Source: Oceanobacillus luteolus (lineage in GTDB: Bacteria; Bacillota; Bacilli; Bacillales; Amphibacillaceae). Taken from it: 64,000 nt of DNA. The notes under the pieces are model-generated. The model worked only from the letters and a program-made list of their open reading frames with translations. It did not search any database and had not been told where the DNA came from. The position numbers and the translations under genes are program-made. Shown here piece by piece: positions 54,624-64,000 of this stretch. Numbering within the stretch: position 1 is the first letter of the stretch; every line of letters begins with the position of its first letter. The stretch covers positions 25,595 through 89,594 of the forward strand of contig NZ_JAMBON010000013.1 of NCBI RefSeq assembly GCF_023715655.1, given 5' to 3'.

Positions 54624-56903
54624 TTATTGCCAGATTTCAATCATTGCATCGGCATACGCTTTTAAGCTTCGGTAAGCCTTATTAGAGACATGATTTGCAT
54701 CTTTTTTCGTATCTAAGAATTTTTTGAAATCGTTAAGATGCTTGATAACTTTATCTGGGGAACCTTTCTTTTCAAATTGTTCCACAGATTTCAAATGTGC
54801 TTTCAATGCTTGAGCTGCACCTTTATTGAAGAATTCGCCCTCTTTGTTAAAGCTATCAATAACAGAGCTTACTCCTGCTGCACTAAGTTTGCTAGGCAAT
54901 AGGTTTGTCTCCGTAACGCTTTGATTAGAATCTGTCTCCGATGTAGCTGTAAAAGTAAGGCTTTCTGGAGCTGTTTTGCCATTAGGAATTTTCACGTATA
55001 CCGGAACTTCAACAGTTTCCCCTGCTTCCACAGCTATTACGTTGTGATCAAGTTGAATTGTCCAATCTTCACCCGCAGAAGCGTTGATACGAATGAGATC
55101 CTTTGCTTCGCCGGTATTAGAGACATTAAAATGATAGACTGCTACTTTGTCTTCTACAGCAGGCTGCACATTGCCGGCGCTTACATCTACGCCTCGATCA
55201 TAGTTACCTGATCCCTCTGTGTTACGCACGGCAACCTGATAACGAAGCACACCTTCATCGTCTTTGTCATTCCCTAAAATATAGAAATGAAGTTTATTGT
55301 ATGGATCGATGTACTCACTGACAATCGTGTCCTGGTCAATGGAACCATCGAATTGTCCGGAGACCAACGTTTCTCCATTTCCAGCTTTGAATAATGCATC
55401 AAGTAATTGACGAGGATCGCCTTTGGTTACCATAGCAGTTGTGCCGTCTGGTCTTGTAAAGTCCTTCAAATTGATATCTTCAGGATGCGAATCAACTACC
55501 CAGATGGTCGGTGCACCCCGTTCTTTCGTCTTGGCAATCAATACCCCGGAATCGGCTGCGAAGGAATCCGCACCAACGCGGTCTACCACCTCAAGTGTGT
55601 AGTTCTCATACAATCTATTGCTAAGGATATCGTTACGCCAGTCACCTTCAAGGTAATCACTTGGTGTTAAATCGTCCATGCTGATGTTGATACCGTGGAA
55701 TCCTGTGCGGCCGAATTGACTGCCAACTGGTACTTCGCGCGCAATAATATCCGCAAACACCGGCCCAGACTCTTCTAATTCATCACGATCCAACTGCAGG
55801 ACTTCTTCATCGGATACAAATCCTTGTTCTATCTTATTTCGAAGCATATGTGGTGCTGGTAAGGAAGAACCAAGGGTTGCTGGAATCATCCAACGCGTAT
55901 GCGTTCCACCAGGACCATTGAATGACCCACGGCTCATCGTTTCCCAATATCCTGAATAGGTTCTCGGATCAAGGGCTGCATTATTGTAGTTATCCGGAAG
56001 TCCGCGAAGATGTCCAAATTCGTGAGCAAATGTGGACATACCATCACTTTCACCTTGAATAGAAACACGAATCCGTTTGCCATTTAGTGTTGCACTAGAT
56101 GCGGCTGACCAAATCGTTTTAGCTGCATAGTAGGAAGTCCATGGTACATAACGAGTCTGTGCCCAGTTTGGCGTGTTTTCAAATCCAGGTAAGTCCGGCG
56201 GTCCAAATTCATCAGACACCGACTCTTTATTCAGGAACATCATTTCGCCGAATTCTTGCCATACCGTTGATTCATCATAGCCGGCATGAACGATGAACGC
56301 AAAGTCATATTCTTCACCAGATGCAAGTATGTCGGCTGCCGCAGCATCTATACCATCCGTAAAGAGGTTTCCACTTGGATATTGGTCTGGCTTGGTACCG
56401 GGATTCATATTGTTAAGCCCATACTGAAATTCATATTTATCCAAGCGGTAAGGACCAAACGAATCCAGGCTGACGCCCCATTTCCCCTGAGAGTTCTCTT
56501 TCCAGAAGCCATCGATTGTCTGATAATTGTTAAGTTCACTTGGAGTATTTAGAAAGTCCTTCCACCATTCCCCAAGTTCCTCACGCGGAACTGCATCGAT
56601 CTGCGGGTTACCAGCAATCTCCGAACCCTTAGGTTGAGTTAAAATAAAATCCTGATCTGGAAAGTCGACCAAAATCAAGGCCCCTTTCAGTTCTGTTTCA
56701 GGCTCAAAATCTGCTGTATTCCAGTCAATCCCAGGAACTTGAATATAATCATTCCACGTCATATCATCCGGGTTCACCCACGACTGGGGATCCACTGGTC
56801 CCGGTAGATTATCTAGTCCTGGTTCTGCAGCAAAAGCAACGGGTGAAGAAAGCGCAAGTAATATAGTGGTTGTTAAAATTGTAACCTTACGTCTAAGCTT
56901 CAA
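54624..56903 (-). CDS. Immune inhibitor A-like secreted M6 metalloprotease
   Basis: A 759-residue secreted protease. A signal peptide ends at AFA (residue 25). The catalytic zinc motif HEFGH is in FAHEFGHLRGLPDNYN near residue 295, and the family block YSGYWETMSRGSFNGPGG follows, as in InhA and related M6 peptidases. The C-terminus has a NEW3/CARDB-like beta-sandwich (DLIRINASAGEDWTIQLDHN, about 600-680) and a helical tail rich in Lys. It degrades extracellular proteins. The start is TTG behind AGGAGGAG. The upstream leader near 57.2 kb contains a structured block and a terminator-like hairpin. Confidence 0.9.
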   Translation of the reverse strand: MKLRRKVTILTTTILLALSSPVAFAAEPGLDNLPGPVDPQSWVNPDDMTWNDYIQVPGIDWNTADFEPETELKGALILVDFPDQDFILTQPKGSEIAGNPQIDAVPREELGEWWKDFLNTPSELNNYQTIDGFWKENSQGKWGVSLDSFGPYRLDKYEFQYGLNNMNPGTKPDQYPSGNLFTDGIDAAAADILASGEEYDFAFIVHAGYDESTVWQEFGEMMFLNKESVSDEFGPPDLPGFENTPNWAQTRYVPWTSYYAAKTIWSAASSATLNGKRIRVSIQGESDGMSTFAHEFGHLRGLPDNYNNAALDPRTYSGYWETMSRGSFNGPGGTHTRWMIPATLGSSLPAPHMLRNKIEQGFVSDEEVLQLDRDELEESGPVFADIIAREVPVGSQFGRTGFHGINISMDDLTPSDYLEGDWRNDILSNRLYENYTLEVVDRVGADSFAADSGVLIAKTKERGAPTIWVVDSHPEDINLKDFTRPDGTTAMVTKGDPRQLLDALFKAGNGETLVSGQFDGSIDQDTIVSEYIDPYNKLHFYILGNDKDDEGVLRYQVAVRNTEGSGNYDRGVDVSAGNVQPAVEDKVAVYHFNVSNTGEAKDLIRINASAGEDWTIQLDHNVIAVEAGETVEVPVYVKIPNGKTAPESLTFTATSETDSNQSVTETNLLPSKLSAAGVSSVIDSFNKEGEFFNKGAAQALKAHLKSVEQFEKKGSPDKVIKHLNDFKKFLDTKKDANHVSNKAYRSLKAYADAMIEIWQ

Positions 56904-57177
56904 TTCATTCTCCTCCTACTCAGAAAATAACCTACTCTTTAAACTGGTAATAATGTCAAACAAAGTCATACCTATTGTAATATCCTTGATGATTGCGCAT
57001 TGCCATCATTTCTTCGTTAACCCTCTGCCACCGACTTTGATAGTTTTATTTCTACTTAGGTCTATCACCTCCTCAAACCGCATCGTCTATTTCAGAATCT
57101 ACTGTTCACTGAAGCTTAGCAATCTGCAAATTAAGAATCCTCCATCGGAAGTTTGCAGGACCCTAAATATAATGAAA

Positions 57178-57201
57178 GGTTCCAAGCGCCTGCTTGGAAC
57201 C
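57178..57201 (-). terminator. Terminator-like hairpin upstream of the protease gene
   Basis: A perfect 10-bp stem GGTTCCAAGC / GCTTGGAACC with a 4-base loop followed by TTTCATTATATTT on the minus strand. No minus-strand gene ends nearby, so it may be an attenuator in the protease leader. Confidence 0.6.
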
Positions 57202-57244
57202 ATCTTCTCTAGTTATGTCCTAGCACTATTAACCTTGTAGTCTA

Positions 57245-57320
57245 ATAAATTCCCCTGATCAAACCCTTAGGCAACGCGGCAGCCTTTTCGCTTCCCTCTC
57301 CGTAGAGGTCTTTCTGCTGA
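57245..57320 (-). ncRNA. Structured leader-like block, possible riboswitch
   Basis: A GC-rich island in AT-rich DNA. On the minus strand it reads GAAAGACC, the hairpin CCTCT-ACGG-AGAGG, GGGAAGCGAAAAGG and CTGCCGCGTTGCC, followed 45 bases later by a terminator-like hairpin and then the protease gene. The segments resemble parts of the c-di-GMP-I (GEMM) consensus (GCAAACC, GGGACGCAAAGCC, GGTAGCCGGGTTACC) but the order is incomplete, so the assignment is weak. Confidence 0.3.
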
Positions 57321-57771
57321 TTAAATAATTACTCAACCAAAAACATCAGCAAATAATTCGTTTAATAAATACCCTACTATTTAAATGATAGATAATGATA
57401 GATTAATCATAGAATAAAAAGCATAAACATGCATGATTATTAATAATCATTTTAGTATTCTATATAATTAAAACTTTCAATCTAATTTAACTGTACTATA
57501 GTTCCAGTTTCTTAGGTTTAGTAGATATATCAGTAATTTCATGAACAAAACAACCTATTACATTCTATTTACTACACTAAGAGTTAGCACAGTCGTTAGA
57601 CCAAGTTAATAGATCTAATTTAATAAATTTCATCTTATAAAACTATCTCTCATTGTAGAATTGTGTTGCATGCAATTATTTTATATCGTAAACTTTGTTC
57701 ATCCATTAGACAAATGAAGTTTATTTTGTTAGTATAAAAAACAAGCATAAGTAATTTATTAACAAAAACAG

Positions 57772-57785
57772 GAAAGCGGTTACAA
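57772..57785. promoter_or_regulatory. cre-like box upstream of the xylanase gene
   Basis: GGAAAGCGGTTACA is the complement of TGTAACCGCTTTCC and fits TGWAARCGYTWNCW at all but one position. It lies about 330 bases before the xylanase start. Confidence 0.4.
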
Positions 57786-58096
57786 TAGTCAATTATCAAG
57801 CAGTGATAGAAAGTAGATAAGAGGTAAAACGAATGGATATTTCTCACAAAAAAAGATTGAATATTCCATCATAAATAGTGGATGTATAAGGATAGCATAG
57901 TGCTGTATTCAAAATGAAGAGACTTCCATGATCAGCAACACTTCACAATTAAAAGTGATTCTATCCTTTCTAATTTGAAATTAGAAAAGGATTGATATCT
58001 AACCAAACACATGAAACGAGGTGATAGATCGAATTTCTTGCAACCTAATTAGTATATCCATTAGTTGACCGTTGCTTGGAGCGATTAATCTACTAA

Positions 58097-59623
<1,527 letters not shown>

Positions 59624-59645
59624 CAGATAAGGAACTGGAATACAT

Positions 59646-59680
59646 GAGAGGGTCTACGAAAAAGTGGACCCTCTCTATTT
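59646..59680 (+). terminator. Terminator after the xylanase gene
   Basis: The stem GAGAGGGTC / GACCCTCTC followed by TATTTG on the plus strand, 23 bases after the stop. Confidence 0.85.
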
Positions 59681-59874
59681 GTGTAAAACAGACGTAAAAA
59701 TTGATTTTATAACAGTATTCTAGCCACAAAGCATTAAAACAACCCCACTTCTATATATTTTTTCGTTGCAATTTTTTAAATTACTGCACCTCCCTTCCCA
59801 AACTAAGACAATCAAACTAATCCTACAAGAATGGAGAGAGTTTTATCCTGCTTCAAAGCACTCTTTTTCGGATG

Positions 59875-59985
59875 GTGAATAGGCATCAGCGAACTCCATA
59901 TTCCCTCTATTCGATGGCTTGCTGTAACTCGATGGCCAAAATAAGGACAACCATTACCGTAAAAAGTATAAATAAATGAGATTCA
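59875..59985 (-). pseudogene. Relic of the 62.6-kb membrane-protein gene
   Basis: The sequence GGTGAATAGGCATCA and the next 90 bases (ACTCCATATT ... CTCGATGG ... AAGGACAACCATTAC ... AAGTATAAATAAA) match 62625-62637 plus 62750-62850. About 115 bases between two GCATCA repeats are missing in this copy. It is a decayed, internally deleted duplicate. Confidence 0.8.
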
Positions 59986-60008
59986 TGCTGATTTGGTTTT
60001 GAAGGGCC

Positions 60009-60160
60009 AAATGATCAATTACGGGTAAAATTTGCGAATATCATGGCGAAAAACATTTTGACATTCATGAACCCATTCGGAGTTGTCGGGGCAGAGGCTA
60101 CATACAGACATGGAGAGGATTGGCTGAACCAGGCATTAGAATATATTCAGGGAAATGTGG
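60009..60160 (+). pseudogene. MalY/PatB-type aminotransferase fragment
   Basis: The plus-strand frame reads GPNDQLRVKFANIMAKN, NPFGVVGAEATYRHGEDWLN and QALEYIQGNVEFL. This is the internal region of MalY/PatB C-S lyases (FGIVATEAAYRYGEEWLD, YLEGNLEF), without the PLP lysine part. It runs into the abgB fragment in another frame. Confidence 0.75.
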
Positions 60161-60446
60161 AATTTTTAACCCAACGACAATACAGTGTAATACAGCAACC
60201 TGGGCACTCGGAACGTCCCCTCACACATGGCAGGTCGTATCACAAGGGGCCACATCTATCGCACATAAAGGGATGCTCCATGCAGGAAAAATTATCGCAG
60301 CCACTGCCATTGAGGCAACGGAAAACCCGGAGATTATTGAAAAGGCTAAAGCTGAATTGAGAGAGCGGTTGAATGGGGAAGCTTATGAATGTCCGACTCC
60401 TGGAGATGTTAAGCCGCCTCGTAAGACAGCTGCTTATGCTAAATAA
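60161..60446 (+). pseudogene. AbgB-type M20 amidohydrolase fragment (C-terminal)
   Basis: The plus-strand frame NTATWALGTSPHTWQVVSQG, ATSIAHKGMLHAGKIIAATA and the end ECPTPGDVKPP match the C-terminus of p-aminobenzoyl-glutamate hydrolase subunit B-like M20 peptidases. Two thirds of the gene are missing. It is joined to a malY/patB fragment within a few bases. Confidence 0.8.
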
Positions 60447-60463
60447 AATATCCATACAATTAT

Positions 60464-60514
60464 ATAGAGCTAGAACTGATAGTGACTTTTGTTGTTTATC
60501 AGGTCTAGCTCTAT
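60464..60514. terminator. Bidirectional hairpin after the antitoxin gene
   Basis: An 11-bp stem ATAGAGCTAGA / TCTAGCTCTAT with an inner CTGATA / TATCAG pair, 35 bases after the antitoxin stop on the minus strand. Confidence 0.65.
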
Positions 60515-60548
60515 CCATTCGAGTGGTGGCGGCAACTAAAAAGTAAAT

Positions 60549-60848
60549 CTACAATTGCACAAATAATCCTTGGTTATCCCCTTTATCTGATGTGCCATCA
60601 ATGATAAAGGGTGTTTCCAAAGCCTTAGATATCTTTAATAGGGTTTCAACTTTAGGGCTAGTTAGTCCCGCTTCAATCCTGCCAATCGTTGATTTAGGTA
60701 CACCTGCTAAGTCAGCTAATTCTTGTTGTGACATTTTTAATTTTTGACGCTTTGTTTTAATTTGAGCCGCAATTTGTCCTTCTTGTTGAAGATTCTGTAC
60801 ATGATCTTCTCCCCTAATTTTGGAGTATCTTTTATAGAAATCACCCAT
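60549..60848 (-). CDS. XRE-family antitoxin (HigA-like)
   Basis: A 99-residue protein with a Cro/CI-type helix-turn-helix near residues 30-80 (MSQQELADLAGVPKSTIGRI, SPKVETLLKISKALE). The start at MGDFYK is set by GGAGG 7 bases upstream. It follows a probable toxin gene by 16 bases, the HigBA order. It would neutralise the toxin and repress the operon at the palindrome near 61.34 kb. Confidence 0.8.
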   Translation of the reverse strand: MGDFYKRYSKIRGEDHVQNLQQEGQIAAQIKTKRQKLKMSQQELADLAGVPKSTIGRIEAGLTSPKVETLLKISKALETPFIIDGTSDKGDNQGLFVQL

Positions 60849-60864
60849 TTTCTTACCTCCACTC

Positions 60865-61308
60865 TTAATAAAGATTTGGATCTTTCCCACAGTATTCTTC
60901 ATAATTAATATCAGCTGGAATTAAATCTTCCTTTTTAATTAAACCGTTATATTGTTTATCGAAATAATAAAGCATAATTACTTTATGATAATTATGGATT
61001 GCATAAATAATACGATGATTCCCTGTCTTACGTTCATGAATTCCCCAGCGATAGAAATTTTTATAGTCGGTATTCCTGTTAATATGCTTAATTGACGGTG
61101 GTGTGTCATCATTACTCGATTCATCTGTCTCTTCAGGATATGGATTGATACTTATAATGGTAAGTTGTCGTGCGTACAAATCTGCTAACTTGCACCAAGA
61201 ACCCGGTTTCCCTATATTCATTTCTTTTTCTGATTGATTTAAAATAAGATCTTCAAAATCTCTAACATTTCCTTCATACAAAATTCCAAAACCCTTTGAT
61301 TCAATCAT
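60865..61308 (-). CDS. RelE/HigB-like toxin (probable)
   Basis: A 147-residue protein whose C-terminal half (YRWGIHERKTGNHRIIYAIH, NYHKVIMLYYFDKQYNGLIK) resembles RelE/HigB mRNA interferases: basic Arg/His residues followed by a beta-strand with hydrophobic core. The N-terminal 60 residues (FGILYEGNVRDFEDLILNQS) have no clear counterpart and make it longer than usual HigB (about 90-110). It is encoded just before an XRE antitoxin. Assignment rests on context and weak similarity. Confidence 0.6.
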   Translation of the reverse strand: MIESKGFGILYEGNVRDFEDLILNQSEKEMNIGKPGSWCKLADLYARQLTIISINPYPEETDESSNDDTPPSIKHINRNTDYKNFYRWGIHERKTGNHRIIYAIHNYHKVIMLYYFDKQYNGLIKKEDLIPADINYEEYCGKDPNLY

Positions 61309-61332
61309 TTTCTTAACCCTTTGCTATAGTAT

Positions 61333-61362
61333 TACCATGATGGTAGCATCTATGCCATCAGA
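61333..61362. promoter_or_regulatory. Operator-like palindrome of the toxin-antitoxin operon
   Basis: TACCATGATGGTA (61333-61345) is a 13-bp palindrome, and GATGG / CCATC (61340-61360) form a second nested inverted repeat. It lies 25 bases before the toxin start and overlaps a TATAG-type -10. Probable antitoxin binding site. Confidence 0.6.
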
Positions 61363-61658
61363 TTACAAGTTGAGAATATTTGAAAATTGGCCAGTACAAA
61401 ATCAAAACATCCAGAACTGAAAAAAAGCATATTGCTAATCAGTCCTAGCATAATTTATTATTATTAACAAATCTCGACATGAAATGACAAATTTCGGATG
61501 ATGACAGGAATCCTTATTTAGTGGTCTCAACCTCACCCCATGTCCTTCTTCCCCGTGACATGCCCCAAATAAACAAGTATAATTCAAGTAAGTAAATCAT
61601 GTGTTTTTCAACTCCAGAACTAGGTAACAGATACACTCTTCAATCGAAAGGAGAAAAT

Positions 61659-62402
61659 ATGAACTTACTATTTGATTATGTAGTGGCACTTACTAATTTA
61701 TATGGTGTCGTTGATAAAGAAAAAGTGATAGAAATCTATAATATGCAGAATAATCCTAAAAAAAATGTCTCTGATGTAGAAGCATTGATGAGGAATAACG
61801 AGGATGAGTTAAGAAAAAATTACGTTGAAATAGAGGGGCGTTATTTCGCCAATGATGCGCTATTCGTTATAGAAAATGAATTAGAGCAACTCCTGCGTAA
61901 AAAAACAGGTAAACCATATTATATCCCTGAAAAAGCAGTGCTCTTACGTTATAAAGATGACGAGTATTATGAAGAGACTCCTCAGATGAAGAAATTGTAT
62001 CGATTTTTAGAAAAATATGTTCAACCTGATAATGTTAATAGTGTCGAAGATGTATTCTATGAAGTTCTAAGCGATTGCGAAATGGAAATACAACCTATAG
62101 ATATCATCCATGGCTTGGAGCAAATCGACGTGACATTCCCTACTGAAAAAGAAACCATACAGGCACTGAAGCTAATTACCAACTTATCCAATCATACGCG
62201 ACTTTGGTCCAATAATGGGTTTACCCCTGCTGAATTATTTGAATTGGAGAAGCCGTATTTACAATCAATTTCAAATGGGGAGGTTAACAAAAACTTTCCT
62301 AATCAGCCATTTAATCAATCTGAGAAGAAAGCTGGCAGAAATGATCCATGCCCATGCGGGAGTGGAAAGAAATATAAGAAATGTTGTTTGTTAAACGTCT
62401 GA
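61659..62402 (+). CDS. SEC-C motif protein
   Basis: A 247-residue cytoplasmic protein ending in a SEC-C zinc motif (GRNDPCPCGSGKKYKKCC) as on SecA and YchJ. The rest is an alpha-helical domain (DYVVALTNLYGVVDKEKVIE, FYEVLSDCEMEIQPIDIIHG) of unknown function. The start at MNLLFDY is set by AAAGGAG 5 bases upstream. The SEC-C zinc knuckle may bind ribosomes or proteins. It is a single-gene unit with a terminator. Confidence 0.8.
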   Translation: MNLLFDYVVALTNLYGVVDKEKVIEIYNMQNNPKKNVSDVEALMRNNEDELRKNYVEIEGRYFANDALFVIENELEQLLRKKTGKPYYIPEKAVLLRYKDDEYYEETPQMKKLYRFLEKYVQPDNVNSVEDVFYEVLSDCEMEIQPIDIIHGLEQIDVTFPTEKETIQALKLITNLSNHTRLWSNNGFTPAELFELEKPYLQSISNGEVNKNFPNQPFNQSEKKAGRNDPCPCGSGKKYKKCCLLNV

Positions 62403-62516
62403 TAGATCAAATTCCATTTTTCAAAGCTTGAGGCTAGTCATGGGGAATTATTCAGTGAGGATGATAGAGAGAAATAGCACTGCACTAGCTAGCAAAAAAA
62501 TATAATTAAGTTAGAC

Positions 62517-62554
62517 AGCAGCTATTGCAGGCTCTCACGTTTCCAATAGCTGCT
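62517..62554 (+). terminator. Terminator after the SEC-C gene
   Basis: An 11-bp stem AGCAGCTATTG / CAATAGCTGCT followed by TTATTAAT on the plus strand. Confidence 0.85.
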
Positions 62555-62647
62555 TTATTAATATTAGTCACGGCGTAACACAACTGAATCATTCGTTTAT
62601 AAAATACTTATTGTACAAAAGGTGGTGAATAGGCATCACACAATATC

Positions 62648-63040
62648 TCATTTCCTCTTCCTAAATCCCTTAAAAAGAAAATAAACAATTATTGCTAAGA
62701 CAGCATATATCAGAAATAACACAATAAATCCCCATAGCCCCATTACAGCATCAGCAAACTCCATATTTCCTCTGTTCGTGATTGCTTGCTGCAACTCGAT
62801 GGCAAAGACAAGGACAACCATTACGGTAAAAGTATAAATAAAGGAAAGAATAGTCGTACTCCATTTCATCTTTTCGATTATTTTAAAGAAAAAATGCACA
62901 AAAAAGAAAGTTACCATCCCAATAATACCAATTATCCAGAAATGAAGCTGCTTATCCGTCATATGAAAACCGAACATATCAACTAATAAATCATGAATAT
63001 CATTAACGATTTCTGCTAATATGATAATTATTTCTTTCAC
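62648..63040 (-). CDS. Small membrane protein of unknown function
   Basis: A 130-residue protein with about three helices (LHFWIIGIIGMVTFFFVHFF, TTILSFIYTFTVMVVLVFAI, GLWGFIVLFLIYAVLAIIVY) and a basic C-terminus. I recognise no family. A decayed duplicate lacking an internal piece lies at 59875-59985. Confidence 0.6.
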   Translation of the reverse strand: MKEIIIILAEIVNDIHDLLVDMFGFHMTDKQLHFWIIGIIGMVTFFFVHFFFKIIEKMKWSTTILSFIYTFTVMVVLVFAIELQQAITNRGNMEFADAVMGLWGFIVLFLIYAVLAIIVYFLFKGFRKRK

Positions 63041-63375
63041 TGGAAGCCTCCTAGAACTCTTATAGATAAATAAAGGAATAAGCTTTAGTTTACTATAGAA
63101 AGATAATATGTAAAACTATTATACCCTTCCGAACATATTCCCGATGTCATTTCAAATCCTCTTGGTAGACCTAAAAAATACAGCTAGCTACCAAGTATAA
63201 TAAACAACTATTTCCCTTTTTCGCTTCTATCATCTTTTCTTCACCAAATGTCCGAATTCAATTCTGTAACTTTGACTTAACCATTCAATAATAAGGGAGG
63301 GAGTTAGTATAAGATCAAATGAAACCCAAACAACACTATATTACCATTACTATAGATTCATTGAATGAATACTAA

Positions 63376-63404
63376 TTGTAAAATATACCTATTTATTGTA
63401 TAAT
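63376..63404 (+). promoter_or_regulatory. Promoter of the Beta-family gene
   Basis: TTGTAA (63376-63381), a 17-base spacer and a perfect TATAAT (63399-63404) give a strong SigA promoter; transcription would start about 130 bases before the gene. Confidence 0.8.
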
Positions 63405-63456
63405 GAAATTAGATACTAGTTTAATAGCCTCTCTTTTAATGTATACATATGATTTA

Positions 63457-63505
63457 ACACCTTAGATTCGTGCATCAATTAATAGCACGGGTATTAGGTG
63501 TTTTT
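63457..63505 (+). terminator. Attenuator-like hairpin before the Beta-family gene
   Basis: Stem parts ACACCT / AGGTGT and CGTGC / GCACG enclose an AT-rich loop; TTTTTATT follows. It lies between the promoter and the gene, so transcription may end in the leader unless antiterminated. A short frame MYTYDLTP from 63440 lacks a ribosome binding site. Confidence 0.6.
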
Positions 63506-63543
63506 ATTCATAAAAAATATTAAATAAAGGGAGATTTGATAAA

Positions 63544-63879
63544 ATGTACTACGCTACATTACATCAGAAACAAGGAGAAATGAGAGCACTAAGAATGCTA
63601 CAAGAATTTGGCAATGATTTAACAAAATTTGTTCCCAATATCGTTATCAATGATGCTGCTCAAGAGACGCTAGATTTAATCAGAAGAAGCTACAATAATT
63701 TTGTGTTACTTGATGTCCGCAATTTAGACACTGATGGAATCGATATCTTAGAGGATCTTTTAAAACTTCCACAAAATGAGAACTTCGATATATTATATCC
63801 TATTGAATATTTAGTCGAAGGCTCAAGTCTAAACAGCAACAATTACGTCAGAATAAATAAAGATGTTGTAAATCACTAG
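63544..63879 (+). CDS. Beta-family protein, truncated
   Basis: A 111-residue product. MYYATLHQKQGEMRALRMLQ resembles the start of Beta-family proteins (MYxPILKxKQGExxAL), a family of unknown function, normally about 350 residues, linked to phages and other mobile DNA. The frame stops at residue 111, so the C-terminal two thirds are missing; no continuation is seen in the remaining bases. GGGAG precedes the ATG. It may be a shortened functional version or a pseudogene. Confidence 0.5.
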   Translation: MYYATLHQKQGEMRALRMLQEFGNDLTKFVPNIVINDAAQETLDLIRRSYNNFVLLDVRNLDTDGIDILEDLLKLPQNENFDILYPIEYLVEGSSLNSNNYVRINKDVVNH

Positions 63880-64000
63880 CGTTGCATTAATTAAGATTAA
63901 ATATTAACAAGACCCCGAATTTTCGCTAATTTACTTTAATGCAAATAAAAAGTCCTTTATAATGGATTTAGTCAGGTGGTAACCCATCCAAATCCAAAAA

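Noticed and set aside
57650..57847. 65-codon minus-strand frame in the long intergenic region
   Set aside because: AT-rich with hydrophobic stretches by composition only, no ribosome binding site and no family features.

Overview
The window is a low-GC Firmicute chromosome, most likely a Bacillaceae member of the halophilic or alkaliphilic kind (Gracilibacillus, Oceanobacillus or Virgibacillus-like). The evidence is strong AGGAGG-type ribosome binding sites, CcpA-type cre sites, YesM/YesN and ROK regulators, a SigO/RsoA-like sigma pair, PrsA, an InhA-type protease and many lipoprotein solute-binding proteins. I see no rRNA, tRNA, CRISPR array or intact insertion sequence. The content is mostly accessory: four sugar-uptake loci in a row, then a secretion and cell-surface region mixed with decayed genes.

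Layout. (1) 0.1-11.5 kb, minus strand: an operon starting at a clear promoter (11483-11511) with two GTAACCGGTTAC operators just downstream. It encodes an AtuA/DUF1446 protein, a DUF4387 protein, ribokinase, an Lpl-type ABC importer (two permeases, binding protein) and two ADP-ribosylglycohydrolase-family enzymes, followed by a LacI repressor and a truncated BCCT transporter. The set suggests uptake and cleavage of a ribosylated compound. (2) 11.7-12.3 kb: fused relics of nagB and a DUF1307 lipoprotein gene. (3) 12.3-22.9 kb: a YesM/YesN two-component system, a secreted DUF4127 protein, a sugar ABC importer, a TIM-barrel protein, an FAD-dependent oxidoreductase and CutC. Two promoters share an identical arrangement of direct repeats and a cre-like box. 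(4) 23.1-25.1 kb: a DUF1307 lipoprotein and a GltS-type symporter. (5) 25.4-34.3 kb: a secreted PIG-L deacetylase, a sugar ABC importer, a ROK repressor and an ArgH-superfamily lyase, linked by a repeated operator-like motif and a full-consensus cre. (6) 34.3-37.9 kb: two unknown membrane proteins, L-2-hydroxyglutarate oxidase and a GntR regulator. (7) 38.1-48.6 kb: a ROK regulator, sugar ABC importer, ROK kinase, three Gfo/Idh/MocA dehydrogenases and two TIM-barrel sugar isomerases/epimerases, with near-identical 54-bp terminator repeats on either side.

(8) 48.9-51.0 kb: a leaderless LysM amidase with a YvrJ-like one-helix protein, divergent from sigO-rsoA; this looks like a holin/endolysin-like pair beside its own two-part sigma factor. 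(9) 51.0-59.7 kb: an oligopeptide-binding lipoprotein whose transporter ATPase survives only as a relic, PrsA, an InhA-type M6 protease with a structured leader-like block far upstream, and a GH10 xylanase with a PxKF-like tail. (10) 59.8-64 kb: more relics (a membrane-protein copy, a malY/patB fragment joined to an abgB fragment), a toxin-antitoxin pair, a SEC-C protein, a small membrane protein, and a truncated Beta-family protein behind an attenuator-like hairpin.

None of the four sugar importers has its own ATPase, so all probably rely on a shared MsmX-type ATPase encoded elsewhere. The region reads as a saprophyte's set for harvesting plant or microbial glycans and modified sugars, with repeated gene loss leaving recognisable fragments in the gaps.
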